Positions 16,193 to 25,076 of a DNA stretch of 64,000 bases are shown here, piece by piece. The notes below the pieces were generated by a model, which was given only the letters and a program-made list of their open reading frames with translations, ran no database searches and had not been told where the DNA came from. Positions within the stretch are counted from its first letter, which is position 1. Each line of letters begins with the position of its first letter. The stretch lies in NCBI RefSeq assembly GCF_900478135.1, contig NZ_LS483470.1, positions 336,001 to 400,000 on the forward strand. The letters run 5' to 3'. Position numbers and translations under genes: made by a program. Source of the DNA: Leminorella richardii. GTDB taxonomy: Bacteria > Pseudomonadota > Gammaproteobacteria > Enterobacterales > Enterobacteriaceae.

Positions 16193-17172
16193 GCTGCGTT
16201 CTCCAGATAGGGTGACAGCCACTGAGGGATACGCTTTTCCAACCACATTTCGGGCTTTTTCCACGTGCCTCCCACAAAGCCCACGTGCCCGCCGTGCTCC
16301 GTTAGCTGATATTCAATATTGCCTGGAAGGCTTTTGAGATCGGGGATCACCTCTGCTGACATAAAGGGATCGTCTTTTGCGTGGACGATAAGCAGTGGCG
16401 TTTTAATATTGGGTAACATCGGCAGCGCGCTGCACTGGTAATAGTAGTCCTGTGCGTTAGAGAATCCGTGCAGTGGCGCGGTTATCGCATCATCAAACGC
16501 CTCTAGAGAGCGGATGCCTTTTAGCTCTTTTTCTGTCAGAGATACCAGCTGTGGGTAACGCTTTTGTTTGCGCAGAACGCTTTGTTTCAGCTGGCTGAGT
16601 AAATAGTGGTGATAAAGACGCGAAGTGCCGGTTTCCAATCGCCGTGAACAGGGGGCTAGCATCAGCGGAGCGGAAACCACAACGGCAGCCTGCAGTGGTG
16701 CCTTTTCGCCCTCTTCAGCCAAATAGCAGGCCAGCATATTGCCGCCCAGAGAATAGCCGACGGCGGCCGTAGGGGCTGAGCCAAAGCGCTCTTTGAGCCA
16801 GTTCAGAAAAAAGCGCGCGTCCTGCGTTTCCCCCGAGTGGTAAGCGCGAGGTGCCAGATTCGGCTCACCGCTGCAGCCGCGAAAGTGCATCACAACGCCC
16901 AGCCAGCCTCGCTGCTGGCAGGCTTCCAACAGGCCGTGAGCGTAGGGACTATAGAAGTTGCCTTCCAGACCGTGAAAGATGACCAGTCGAGGTTTGTGTA
17001 CCGCGGTTTCCGGCGTTTCACTCCAGGCCAGATCGACGAAGTCCTCATCCGGTAGGGCAAGGCGTTGCCAAACGGGATTGAGATTGACTCGACGCCTGAC
17101 AAGGCGCGGTAAAAGCGTTTGTATATGTGGATTGGCGGTTCCCGGCATCGGCTGGAAGTCGGTGTTTATCAT
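16189..17172 (-). CDS. yheT: YheT, alpha/beta-hydrolase
   Basis: A 327-aa alpha/beta-hydrolase of the YheT/ABHD1-3 esterase group. The nucleophile elbow GYSLGG (Ser near residue 145), the FHGLEGNFYSPY oxyanion region and the catalytic His region EHGGHVGF near the C-terminus are visible. The substrate is unknown. It is the first gene of a three-gene unit with yheU (4-base overlap) and prkB. Confidence 0.92.
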   Translation of the reverse strand: MINTDFQPMPGTANPHIQTLLPRLVRRRVNLNPVWQRLALPDEDFVDLAWSETPETAVHKPRLVIFHGLEGNFYSPYAHGLLEACQQRGWLGVVMHFRGCSGEPNLAPRAYHSGETQDARFFLNWLKERFGSAPTAAVGYSLGGNMLACYLAEEGEKAPLQAAVVVSAPLMLAPCSRRLETGTSRLYHHYLLSQLKQSVLRKQKRYPQLVSLTEKELKGIRSLEAFDDAITAPLHGFSNAQDYYYQCSALPMLPNIKTPLLIVHAKDDPFMSAEVIPDLKSLPGNIEYQLTEHGGHVGFVGGTWKKPEMWLEKRIPQWLSPYLENAA

Positions 17173-17272
17173 AAAAATTAAATCTGTTGGGGGGTTGTGC
17201 GATCAATATCACACTGTTAGCTTGAATGGAATGAAATAACACGTCCCAACGGTAAAGGGTAGCGCAAGTATC

Positions 17273-17875
17273 ATGGAGCTAGGCTGGTTTCTTTCACTCC
17301 TCACGTTTTTGTGGATAGCGGCGGTCACGCCGGGCCCTAACAACATGCTTTTAACCTCATCAACGGCGAACTTTGGCTTTGTGCGTTCGCTGCCGCTGAT
17401 GATTGGCATCATGCTTGGTATGCAGCTGTTACTGCTGCTGGTGGCGGCCGGTGTTGGCACGCTGTTGCTGGCTTACCCACCTGTACATATGGGGCTAAAA
17501 ATTGCGGGTAGCCTGTATCTGGTTTGGCTGGCTTGGAAAATGGCCAGTGCACGCTATGAAAAGCTGGAAACGGATAAAGGCGCTCCCAAACCGGTTCGCC
17601 TGTATCAGGGGTTGTTGCTTCAGGCACTTAACCCTAAAGCTTGGCTGATGGGCATAGGTTCGGTAGCCAGCTACAGCCTGCCGGGGGATTTATACGGCAG
17701 CTCGGTAGTGGCGATGAGTGTAGCGATGTGTTCGGTTAATCTGGTTGCTGGCGTGATTTGGATGGGCTTCGGTTCAGGCATCGGTCGGTTTCTACGAAGC
17801 CGCCGGGCGTGGGTGATATTTAACGTCACTATGGGCATGCTAACGGCAGGATGCGCCGCGCTTATCTGGATGTAG
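17273..17875 (+). CDS. LysE/RhtB-family amino-acid exporter
   Basis: A 200-aa inner-membrane protein with about six hydrophobic segments and the LysE-family N-terminal signature AVTPGPNNMLL. Family members export amino acids such as lysine, threonine, homoserine or cysteine; the substrate here cannot be named. It is monocistronic between divergent yheT and convergent yheS. It is not part of the E. coli crp-kefB block, where yheT is followed directly by yheS, so it is a lineage-specific insertion in an otherwise conserved neighbourhood. Confidence 0.85.
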   Translation: MELGWFLSLLTFLWIAAVTPGPNNMLLTSSTANFGFVRSLPLMIGIMLGMQLLLLLVAAGVGTLLLAYPPVHMGLKIAGSLYLVWLAWKMASARYEKLETDKGAPKPVRLYQGLLLQALNPKAWLMGIGSVASYSLPGDLYGSSVVAMSVAMCSVNLVAGVIWMGFGSGIGRFLRSRRAWVIFNVTMGMLTAGCAALIWM

Positions 17876-17890
17876 TCAAACGTTTAGCAA

Positions 17891-17925
17891 AATAAAAAGG
17901 CTGCAATTTTAACAGCCCTTTTATT
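17891..17925. terminator. Bidirectional terminator between the LysE-family gene and yheS
   Basis: A near-perfect inverted repeat (AATAAAAAGGCTG / CAGCCCTTTTATT, one mismatch) with a 9-base loop, flanked by A- and T-runs, between convergent stops. Confidence 0.8.
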
Positions 17926-17939
17926 AGCGGTAACGAGCC

Positions 17940-19865
17940 CTAGTCGCTTTCCTGATTGAACAGCGTCGTCATCTCTTCCAGCTGTTCTTGCTGTTCTAGC
18001 CAGTTCATTTCGTGCTCCTCTTGAGCTGACTTCAAGGAAGCCTGCTGTTGTAACAGCCCGGTAAGCTCAGCCTTTTTAGCCGGGTCGTAAATGGCGCTGT
18101 CAGACAGCGCCTGTTCGACGCCTTCAAGCGCTTTAGCTACTTTTTCCAGCTCTTTATCCAGCTTCTCTATCGCCTTTCTTATCGGCAGAGTTTGGGCTCG
18201 AAATTCGGCCTCTCGGCGCTTTTGATCTTTACGCGACAGAGCACTGTTGTTGCTTGGTTCCGCTTGACCAGACGGCTGTGCTTGAAAATCCTGTTTTTGC
18301 AGGTCGGAAAGCCACCGCTGGTAATCGTCCAAATCGCCATCGAACTGCTCTACGCGGCCGTCGTGCACCAGATAAAGCTCGTCGGTCGTAGAACGAAGCA
18401 GGTGGCGATCGTGGGAAACCACGACCAGAGCGCCATTGAAGTCAATCAGCGCCTCCGTCAGCGCTTGGCGCATGTCCAGATCGAGGTGGTTGGTGGGCTC
18501 ATCGAGCAGCAGCAAATTAGGGCGCTGCCAGACAATCAGAGCCAGCACGAGGCGTGCTTTTTCACCGCCGGAGAAGCGCTCAGTTTTTTCGGTGACTTTA
18601 TCGCCGCGAAAGCCGAAGCCGCCCAGATAGTCGCGCAGTGCCTGTTCGTACTCTTTAGGCGCCAGCCTGCTTAGGTGCCACAGAGGGGATTCGTCCGGGC
18701 GCAGGGTTTCTAACTGGTGCTGGGCGAAGTAGCCAAGCTGAATGCCTTTGGCGAGGCCGATTTCCCCCTGCTGCGCTGTAAGGGCACCGGCCAGCAGCTT
18801 GATGAGAGTTGATTTACCGGCACCGTTGCGACCAAGGAGGCCAATACGAGAGCCGGGAACCAGATTGAGCTTAATGGACGACAGGACAGTTTTATCGCCA
18901 TAGCCTGCGCTGACGTTTTCCATTCGCAGCAGCGGGTTGGGCAGGCTTTCCGGCTCGCGAAAGCTGAAGTGAAACGGATTGTCGACGTGGGCGGGAGCAA
19001 TCAGCTCCATGCGCTCCAGCATTTTTATCCGACTCTGTGCCTGCCTTGCTTTGGTAGCTTTAGCCTTGAATCGGTCAATATAGCTCTTTAGATGAGCAAC
19101 TTTTTCCTGTTGGCTCTGATACATTGCCTGCTGCTGTGACAGTCGCGTTGCCCGCTGGCGCTCAAAGGAAGAGTAGTTACCGGTATATTCAAACAGCTGC
19201 TGCTGTTCAATGTGCAAAATTTTATCGACGATGGGATCGAGGAAATCCCTGTCGTGGGAAATCAGGATCAGAGTACCTTCATAGCTTTTCAGCCATTTTT
19301 CCAGCCAGATAACCGCATCAAGGTCGAGGTGGTTGGTGGGTTCGTCAAGCAGCAGCAGATCGGAACGGCATAGCAGAGCCTGTGCCAGATTCAGGCGCAT
19401 TCTCCAGCCGCCAGAAAAGGCGCTGACGGGCTGTTGTAGCTGTTCTTGGCTAAAGCCTAGTCCGTGCAGTAGGCTGGCGGCGCGGGACTGAATAGTCCAA
19501 GAGGAGATGGCGTCAAGTTTGCCGTGCAGCAGTGCGATGCGGTGGCCGTCGTTTTTTTCGTTTGCCTCTGCCAGTTCCTGTTCAAGCTGTCGGTACTCGC
19601 GGTCACCGTCAATAACGTATTCGATTGCAGCGGTATCTAGAGCGGGGGTTTCCTGATTGACCCAGGCCATTGACCAATTTGTAGGAAATACAGCGCTGCC
19701 GCCGTCGGCGGAGAGTTCACCCTTAAGCAGAGAAAGCAGTGTGGATTTCCCGCAGCCGTTTTTACCCACTAGCCCAACTTTTTGACCAGGGTTAATGGTC
19801 GCGCTGGCGTTGTCGAGCAGCACGTTGACGCCGCGGCGGATCTGTAATGAAGAGAATAAAATCAT
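17940..19865 (-). CDS. yheS: YheS, ABC-F ATPase
   Basis: A 641-aa soluble ABC-F protein with two ATPase domains and no membrane segments. Walker A motifs are GKNGCGKST (near residue 35) and GRNGAGKST (near 348). ABC signatures are FSGGWRMRL and FSGGEKARL, both followed by LLLDEPTNHLDLD. The inter-domain linker has the ABC-F basic helices (KSYIDRFKAKATKARQ), and the C-terminus is a charged coiled coil (about 540-640). ABC-F proteins act at the ribosomal E/P site; YheS is believed to relieve specific stalls. It is convergent with the LysE-family gene. Confidence 0.95.
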   Translation of the reverse strand: MILFSSLQIRRGVNVLLDNASATINPGQKVGLVGKNGCGKSTLLSLLKGELSADGGSAVFPTNWSMAWVNQETPALDTAAIEYVIDGDREYRQLEQELAEANEKNDGHRIALLHGKLDAISSWTIQSRAASLLHGLGFSQEQLQQPVSAFSGGWRMRLNLAQALLCRSDLLLLDEPTNHLDLDAVIWLEKWLKSYEGTLILISHDRDFLDPIVDKILHIEQQQLFEYTGNYSSFERQRATRLSQQQAMYQSQQEKVAHLKSYIDRFKAKATKARQAQSRIKMLERMELIAPAHVDNPFHFSFREPESLPNPLLRMENVSAGYGDKTVLSSIKLNLVPGSRIGLLGRNGAGKSTLIKLLAGALTAQQGEIGLAKGIQLGYFAQHQLETLRPDESPLWHLSRLAPKEYEQALRDYLGGFGFRGDKVTEKTERFSGGEKARLVLALIVWQRPNLLLLDEPTNHLDLDMRQALTEALIDFNGALVVVSHDRHLLRSTTDELYLVHDGRVEQFDGDLDDYQRWLSDLQKQDFQAQPSGQAEPSNNSALSRKDQKRREAEFRAQTLPIRKAIEKLDKELEKVAKALEGVEQALSDSAIYDPAKKAELTGLLQQQASLKSAQEEHEMNWLEQQEQLEEMTTLFNQESD

Positions 19866-20193
19866 AGCGGTGACTTGATTATAGTTGTCATAAATCTACG
19901 AGAAATGGAGAGCTCCGTTGACGGTGCGCTGTTTTGCCCTTTGGAAACAGAAAGTAACGTTAGACATGATTTTTGATGCTGTTATTCAAAAATTCGCCGT
20001 TTAACCCTCTGCATCCGGTGGATATTATGGCGTCCGGTTGGGCGTTTGGCCGTTTATCGGGCTACTCTAATTACATCATGAGCGCGACGCTGTGGCCGAC
20101 CAAGTATGCCTGCCGATGCCTTGGAATACCAGTGCTTCCAGTGGGCTATGGTAACGAAAAAGCTAAGCGATGACGACTGCCTAAGGAGAGAAG
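19866..20193. other. Divergent intergenic region yheS-kefG
   Basis: A 328-base gap. A minus-strand TATAAT (19878-19883) is a candidate -10 for yheS but lacks a good -35. A 66-codon open frame at 19973-20173 has no ribosome binding site, begins with TTG and shows no recognisable features, so I do not call it. No other structure is evident. Confidence 0.5.
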
Positions 20194-20754
20194 ATGTCCC
20201 ATTTATCTACTGCGTTAGTTCTGTTAGCGCACCCTGAGCCCAAACGCTCGGTGGCTAACCGCGCGCTGCTGAAAATAGTGAAAACGCTGGAAAACGTCAC
20301 GTTTCGCGATCTCTACGCTCACTATCCCGATTTTTTTATTAACGTACAGCGAGAGCAGCAGCTGTTAAGAGCACACGATGTGATCGTGTTTCAGTTTCCT
20401 ATTCACACCTACGGCTGTCCAGCGCTGATGAAGGAGTGGATAGATCGCGTATTGAACCTACAGTTTACTGGCAGCGTTGGCGCTAGCGAACTGTCCGGTA
20501 AGCAGTTTCGGCTGGTTGTTACTGCTGGGGCTGCTGAGAGCAACTATCGGTCTGACGGGCTGGTTGGTTTCTCCCTGAATGAGATCCTTCTTCCGTTTCG
20601 TATTATGGCCAAGGCCTGCGGCATGGAGTGGCTGGAGCCGCTGGTGGTTTATCGAGCGAGGCGTCAGGAGGAGAGGGAGTTGCAGCAGTATGCGCTTCAG
20701 TATGCCGAATGGCTGAGTCAACCGGCTGTAGCAGAAGAAGAGGGGGAGGCATAA
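20194..20754 (+). CDS. kefG: KefG, ancillary quinone reductase of the KefB potassium efflux system
   Basis: A 186-aa flavodoxin-fold NAD(P)H-quinone reductase-like protein required for full KefB activity. It has the family core LLAHPEPKRSVANRALL at the N-terminus, FQFPIHTYGCPALMKEWID (about residues 67-85) and the LVVTAGAAESNY loop. AAGGAG precedes the ATG, and the stop codon abuts the kefB start with no gap, indicating coupled translation and a stoichiometric complex. It acts peripherally at the inner membrane. Confidence 0.94.
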   Translation: MSHLSTALVLLAHPEPKRSVANRALLKIVKTLENVTFRDLYAHYPDFFINVQREQQLLRAHDVIVFQFPIHTYGCPALMKEWIDRVLNLQFTGSVGASELSGKQFRLVVTAGAAESNYRSDGLVGFSLNEILLPFRIMAKACGMEWLEPLVVYRARRQEERELQQYALQYAEWLSQPAVAEEEGEA

Positions 20755-22593
20755 ATGGAAACCTCACCGCAGCTGCTGGCTGTTTTGATTTTTCTGGCTG
20801 TAGCCGTTGTAGCGGTTCCTATCGCGCGCCGTTTAGGTATCGGCGCCGTTTTAGGATACCTGATTGCCGGGATTGCCATCGGCCCATGGGGCTTTCGTCT
20901 GATTAATGACGTGGATGAAATTCTGCACTTTTCCGAGATGGGCGTGGTTTTGCTGCTGTTTGTTATCGGTCTGGAGCTGAATCCCGCCAAGCTTTGGAAA
21001 ATGAGAAAGCCGATTTTTGGTTTAGGAACAGCGCAGGTTGCAGTAACGACGCTGGTCTTTTGCGGGCTACTGTATTTTGCTGATTTTGGCCTCCCCGCAG
21101 CAGTCATCGCTGCGCTGGGGCTTTCCATGTCATCGACGGCGATGGCGCTGCAGCTGATGAAAGAAAAAGGCATGCGCGGTGACGGCGGGCAGTCCGGTTT
21201 TGCGGTGCTGCTGTTTCAGGACATCGCGGTAGTGCCCGCCTTGGCGCTGGTGCCGATTTTGGCAGGAACCGGCAGTACAGATACAGATTGGATAACTGTG
21301 TTAAGCAAGATCCTAGGGATTGTTGTGCTGGTAGCTGCTGGACGCTATCTGCTGCGGCCGCTGTTTCGCTATGTGGCTTCTTCTGGAGTAAGAGAAGTAT
21401 TTACCGCTATGGCGCTGCTCGTTGTGCTGGGTGCCGCCGTGCTGATGCAGACGATTGGCTTTTCCATGGCGCTGGGGACTTTTTTAGCCGGAGTATTGCT
21501 GGCGGAAAGTGAATATCAACACGAGCTGGAAGCGGCAATAGAGCCCTTTAAAGGTCTGCTGCTGGGGCTATTTTTCATTTCGGTTGGTATGGTTCTGAAC
21601 CTGGGAGTGCTGTATTCCCATTTGCTGCAGGTGTTTCTTTGGGTCTTTGCGCTGGTTGCGATAAAGGGCGTGATTCTGTTCGGCCTGGCCTGCTTTTTTC
21701 GCATTAATCCGTCGGAGCGGCTGCAGTTTTCTGCTGTACTGAGTCAGGGCGGGGAGTTTGCCTTTGTGCTGTTTGCCGCTGCGAAGGCACAGAATATCTT
21801 TAATTCCGAGCAGATAGCGCTTTTGCTAGTGGTAGTGACCGTCTCTATGATGACGACCCCTTTGCTTATGCAGCTAGTAGATAGAATCTTGGCTCGCCGC
21901 TATAACCGGGCTGAGGGTGAGAAAGCGGCGCCTGACGTTGAAGACGATGAACCACAGGTGATCGTTGTCGGTTTTGGGCGTTTCGGTCAGGTGATTGGTC
22001 GTTTACTGATGGCAAACCAAATCCACTTGACGGTTTTAGAGCGGGATATCAGTCAGGTCAATATACTGCGGCGCAATGGCTACAAGGTGTATTACGGTGA
22101 TGCCACCGAACTGAATCTGCTGCGAGCGGCAGGCGCAGAAAAAGCTAAAGCGATAGTGATCGCCAGCGACTCGCCCGATGAAACTATGATGGTGGTGAAC
22201 CTCTGTAAACAGAATTTTCCCCATTTATCTATTCTGGCCCGAGCCCGAGGGCGTGTTGAAGCTCATGAGTTATTGAGCGCTGGCGTAGAGCTGTTTTCCC
22301 GAGAAACGTTTAATAGCGCGCTGGATTTGGGAGGGAAGGCGCTTATCGATTTAGGTATGCATCCTCATCAGGCCTACCGTGCTCAGCAATACTTTAAGCG
22401 TTTAGATGAAAGCATGCTGCGGGAGCTGATGCCTATCCGGCAGGGCGATGTCAAACAGGTGTCTCGTGCAGTAGAAGCGCGGCGTGAGTTGGAAAATATT
22501 TTTCAGCGGGAGATGCAACACGACAGCAAGCTGTCCGAGGGATGGGATTTTGAAGACGAGTCGCAGGAAACCCGCAGTGACGCTTTAGATTGA
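20755..22593 (+). CDS. kefB: KefB, glutathione-gated K+/H+ antiporter
   Basis: A 612-aa inner-membrane CPA2 antiporter that releases K+ and acidifies the cytoplasm when glutathione adducts of electrophiles accumulate. There are about twelve membrane segments in residues 1-375, including the conserved VLLLFVIGLELNP and the transport-domain LLFQDIAVVPALAL. A C-terminal RCK/KTN Rossmann domain follows (VIVVGFGRFGQVIGRLL, near residue 405) with the nucleotide-binding LERD. It is immediately downstream of kefG. The yheV gene that follows kefB in E. coli is absent. Confidence 0.95.
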   Translation: METSPQLLAVLIFLAVAVVAVPIARRLGIGAVLGYLIAGIAIGPWGFRLINDVDEILHFSEMGVVLLLFVIGLELNPAKLWKMRKPIFGLGTAQVAVTTLVFCGLLYFADFGLPAAVIAALGLSMSSTAMALQLMKEKGMRGDGGQSGFAVLLFQDIAVVPALALVPILAGTGSTDTDWITVLSKILGIVVLVAAGRYLLRPLFRYVASSGVREVFTAMALLVVLGAAVLMQTIGFSMALGTFLAGVLLAESEYQHELEAAIEPFKGLLLGLFFISVGMVLNLGVLYSHLLQVFLWVFALVAIKGVILFGLACFFRINPSERLQFSAVLSQGGEFAFVLFAAAKAQNIFNSEQIALLLVVVTVSMMTTPLLMQLVDRILARRYNRAEGEKAAPDVEDDEPQVIVVGFGRFGQVIGRLLMANQIHLTVLERDISQVNILRRNGYKVYYGDATELNLLRAAGAEKAKAIVIASDSPDETMMVVNLCKQNFPHLSILARARGRVEAHELLSAGVELFSRETFNSALDLGGKALIDLGMHPHQAYRAQQYFKRLDESMLRELMPIRQGDVKQVSRAVEARRELENIFQREMQHDSKLSEGWDFEDESQETRSDALD

Positions 22594-22753
22594 CGAGGAA
22601 AGCGTGAACGATTCTCGCATTCTTTACCATCAAAATTCGACATCACGGCGCTGAGTAATATAAAGTTGCTTAAATTTTTATCTCAATATGTACAGGACGC
22701 CGTTGATTTCAGCTACAATCAGCGGAATTTAAGTATCAACGGTAGGAGAAATC

Positions 22754-23377
22754 ATGAAAGTAGCAAAAGACCTTGTGGTCAGCCTGGCTTATCAGGTTCG
22801 TACAGAAGACGGTGTGTTGGTTGATGAGTCTCCGGTGAGCGCACCGTTGGATTATCTGCATGGACATGGTTCTCTGATCGCGGGTTTAGAAAAAGCGCTG
22901 GAAAGCCACGATGTAGGCGACCGTTTTGACGTGTTTGTTTCCGCTAACGAAGCCTATGGCGACTATGACGAAGCGCTGGTTCAACGCGTACCGAAAGACG
23001 TTTTCATGGGCGTAGACGAACTTCAAGTCGGCATGCGCTTTTTAGCTGATACTGACCAAGGCCCAGTACCGGTAGAAATTACTGAAGTGGAAGACGATCA
23101 CGTTGTTGTCGACGGCAACCACATGCTGGCCGGCCAAAACCTGAACTTCAACGTTGAGGTTGTTGCCATTCGTGAAGCTACGGCAGAAGAGCTGGAGCAC
23201 GGTCACGTACACGGCGCTCACGGTCACGAAGAGGGCGGCTGCTGCGGTGGTCACGGCCATGGTGAAGGCGGTTGCTGCGGTGGTGGCGGTCATGACCATG
23301 ACCATGACCACGAGCACGGTGAAGGCGGCTGTGGCGGTCACGGTAAAGGCCACGGCGGCTGCGGCTGTAGCCACTAA
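22754..23377 (+). CDS. slyD: SlyD, FKBP-type peptidyl-prolyl isomerase and nickel metallochaperone
   Basis: A 207-aa cytoplasmic PPIase and chaperone. The FKBP core (residues 1-65 and 130-150) is interrupted by the IF chaperone domain (about 75-120). The C-terminal 50 residues are a His/Cys/Gly-rich metal-binding tail (segments such as GGCCGGHGHGEGG and HDHDHDHEHG) that binds Ni and supports hydrogenase maturation. GGAGA precedes the ATG, and a TACAAT at 22714-22719 is a probable -10. It is monocistronic, with a bidirectional terminator shared with slyX. Confidence 0.97.
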   Translation: MKVAKDLVVSLAYQVRTEDGVLVDESPVSAPLDYLHGHGSLIAGLEKALESHDVGDRFDVFVSANEAYGDYDEALVQRVPKDVFMGVDELQVGMRFLADTDQGPVPVEITEVEDDHVVVDGNHMLAGQNLNFNVEVVAIREATAEELEHGHVHGAHGHEEGGCCGGHGHGEGGCCGGGGHDHDHDHEHGEGGCGGHGKGHGGCGCSH

Positions 23378-23392
23378 CCAGGACTTATAGAG

Positions 23393-23424
23393 AAATGGCA
23401 GCTCATTATGGCTGCCATTTTTTT
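23393..23424. terminator. Bidirectional terminator slyD/slyX
   Basis: A 10-bp perfect stem AAATGGCAGC / GCTGCCATTT with an 8-base loop, extended by a T-run to 23424. It lies between the convergent stops of slyD and slyX. Confidence 0.92.
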
Positions 23425-23452
23425 AGTTTGTATGCGTAAAAGGCTGTGTGCA

Positions 23453-23677
23453 CTAGTAGTGCGGAGGCGGAGTTTCTTCTTCCTGCGATGCAATTATGGA
23501 CGGTTCGGAGGATTTCAGTTTATCGCTGAGCATCTTTAGCTGTTCCTGCAGTTTTAGAATTTCACGCTGCTGTTGCACAATGACCTGATTGAGATCGTCG
23601 ATAGTCGCTTCCTGAAATGCCTGTCTGCTTTCCAGTAACTCGAGGCGCTCTAAGAGGTTGGTATCTATCGTCTGCAT
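23453..23677 (-). CDS. slyX: SlyX
   Basis: A 74-aa cytoplasmic coiled-coil protein. Heptad-like Leu/Ile/Gln pattern runs through residues 5-55 (LLERLELLESRQAFQEATID), and the family-typical C-terminal PPPHY is present. Function is unknown; it lies next to slyD across the enterobacteria but on the opposite strand. GGAGA precedes the ATG. Confidence 0.93.
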   Translation of the reverse strand: MQTIDTNLLERLELLESRQAFQEATIDDLNQVIVQQQREILKLQEQLKMLSDKLKSSEPSIIASQEEETPPPHY

Positions 23678-23835
23678 GTTTTCTCCGGTGGATCGCTGTG
23701 GTGTGGAACAAAAGGAATTAGGCGGTTCGTTGCATCGAATCGTTCATATGCCGCAAGAGTTTACTTATCATTGACGATAAGAAGAAGCGGAAGTAGGGGA
23801 AGTTTTATTTCATTATGAAATACAAGGATAGATAC

Positions 23836-24858
23836 ATGGCTTTTTTAAATAAAAAAAGAAGTGCGCTGGGCGCGCTCTTGCTGGCTGCACCGCTTTTTTA
23901 TGCGCAAGCCGAAGAGGCTTCAGCGCCAGCAGCGGAAGCTCCTCAAGTTAAGCAGGAAGCCAACAGTACAGCTGTAGAGCCTGCGGCTCCAGCAGCCGAA
24001 ACAGCGCCCGCTGTAGAGGATAAGGCACCTGCCGCTTCCATCACAGAGCCTGCGGTAAAAGTAGATGAAGTAAAAACGGATGAAGTAAAATCTGCGCCAG
24101 TAGCGAAAGAGGCAGCTCTGGTTAAAGAAGCTGAAAAAGTGTCGGCAGTTGCAGTTAAGGAAGAGACGAAAGCAGACCCAGAAGTGAAAACGTCGCCCCT
24201 GCCTGCTATCACCTTTTCTTTAAACAGCGAAGAGCAGCGTAGAGCCTATGCCAGTGGAGTGACGCTTGCGCGCTACTTGCAGGAAAACATGGCGCACCAG
24301 CGCAAACTGCATATTACACTCGATCCTAATATCGTGCTGGCGGGGATTGTGGACGCGTTCGCTAACGACGTCAAAATGGATGAAGACACCGTTCGTCAAA
24401 CAATGGCGGTGTTTGACGAGCAGGTCAATCTGTTAAACAAGGCCAAAGCAGAGCAGGAAGCCCAGCGCGAACGCGAAATGGGGCAGGCCTTCTGGAGCGC
24501 TTTTGAGCAGCAGGACGGCGTAAAGAAAAGTCGTACTGGCCTACTGTATCGAGTTGACCAGAAAAGTAGCGGAGCGGCGATTGGCGATCGTGATATCGTT
24601 GAGGTTGAGCTAACAGGCTCACTGCCTAACGGCACAGTATTTGAGAAAACCGCTCAGCCTATCAGAGTGAAGGTAGAAGACATTATTCCTGCTTTACGCA
24701 GCGCCATTAAACTTACCGGACGTGGCGGTGAAGCGCGTATCGTTATCCCACCTGAGCAGGGATATGGTGCCAAGGGCGCTCTGCCAGGTATTCCTCCCTA
24801 TGCTACACTGATTTTCGATATAAAGGTTTTGAAGGTTACTGCGGGAAAAGGTAAGTAA
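23836..24858 (+). CDS. FkpA-like periplasmic FKBP protein with an eroded active site and a long low-complexity N-terminus
   Basis: A 340-aa secreted FKBP-family protein, paralogous to FkpA encoded next downstream. The start at 23836 has AAGGA 7 bases upstream; an ATG at 23815 lacks one. A signal peptide (MAFLNKKRSALGALLLAAPL, cleaved after AQA near residue 26) is followed by about 95 residues of Ala/Glu/Lys/Val/Pro-rich sequence, then an FkpA-type dimerisation domain (about 130-215) and a C-terminal FKBP domain (about 235-335). Several residues that line the isomerase pocket differ from FkpA. The Tyr in NYKG is Leu (ELTG), the Asp in EFDNS is Glu (VFEKT), and the Trp in VIPGW is Leu (IIPAL). 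I infer weak or absent isomerase activity and a chaperone or scaffold role in the periplasm. No sigma-E promoter is evident. Confidence 0.85.
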   Translation: MAFLNKKRSALGALLLAAPLFYAQAEEASAPAAEAPQVKQEANSTAVEPAAPAAETAPAVEDKAPAASITEPAVKVDEVKTDEVKSAPVAKEAALVKEAEKVSAVAVKEETKADPEVKTSPLPAITFSLNSEEQRRAYASGVTLARYLQENMAHQRKLHITLDPNIVLAGIVDAFANDVKMDEDTVRQTMAVFDEQVNLLNKAKAEQEAQREREMGQAFWSAFEQQDGVKKSRTGLLYRVDQKSSGAAIGDRDIVEVELTGSLPNGTVFEKTAQPIRVKVEDIIPALRSAIKLTGRGGEARIVIPPEQGYGAKGALPGIPPYATLIFDIKVLKVTAGKGK

Positions 24859-24991
24859 CAGTAGTGTAGGGCGCACGTAGAGCGCTCTACTCAGTATTGT
24901 CTTTCTGTTTAACGATATATCCAACGATCTGCACCTGTAATGCAACGCTTACCGGCGTATATCATTGAATAAGAGTATATTTAGGTTTTCT

Positions 24992-25019
24992 TTGACGAAG
25001 TTCAGACGTAAGCTATAGA
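24992..25019 (+). promoter_or_regulatory. Predicted sigma-70 promoter of fkpA
   Basis: TTGACG (24992-24997), a 16-base spacer, then TATAGA (25014-25019), 58 bases before the fkpA start. I did not find a convincing sigma-E promoter, which drives fkpA in E. coli. Confidence 0.55.
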
Positions 25020-25076
25020 GCGCTGTTTATTTCTTCTTTATTTTATGGCCAAACGTTTCCAGCACTGGAGAATAAA

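Noticed and set aside
19973..20173. 66-codon open frame between yheS and kefG
   Set aside because: It starts with TTG, has no Shine-Dalgarno sequence, shows no domain, signal or transmembrane pattern, and lies in an otherwise regulatory interval.
23042..23374. Ala/Thr/Val-rich frames overlapping the slyD tail on both strands
   Set aside because: They are produced by the His/Gly/Cys repeat codons of the SlyD tail read in other frames.
23704..23740. Possible sigma-E promoter before the FkpA paralog
   Set aside because: GGAACA is present, but the -10 side does not match the sigma-E consensus, and spacing is only approximate.
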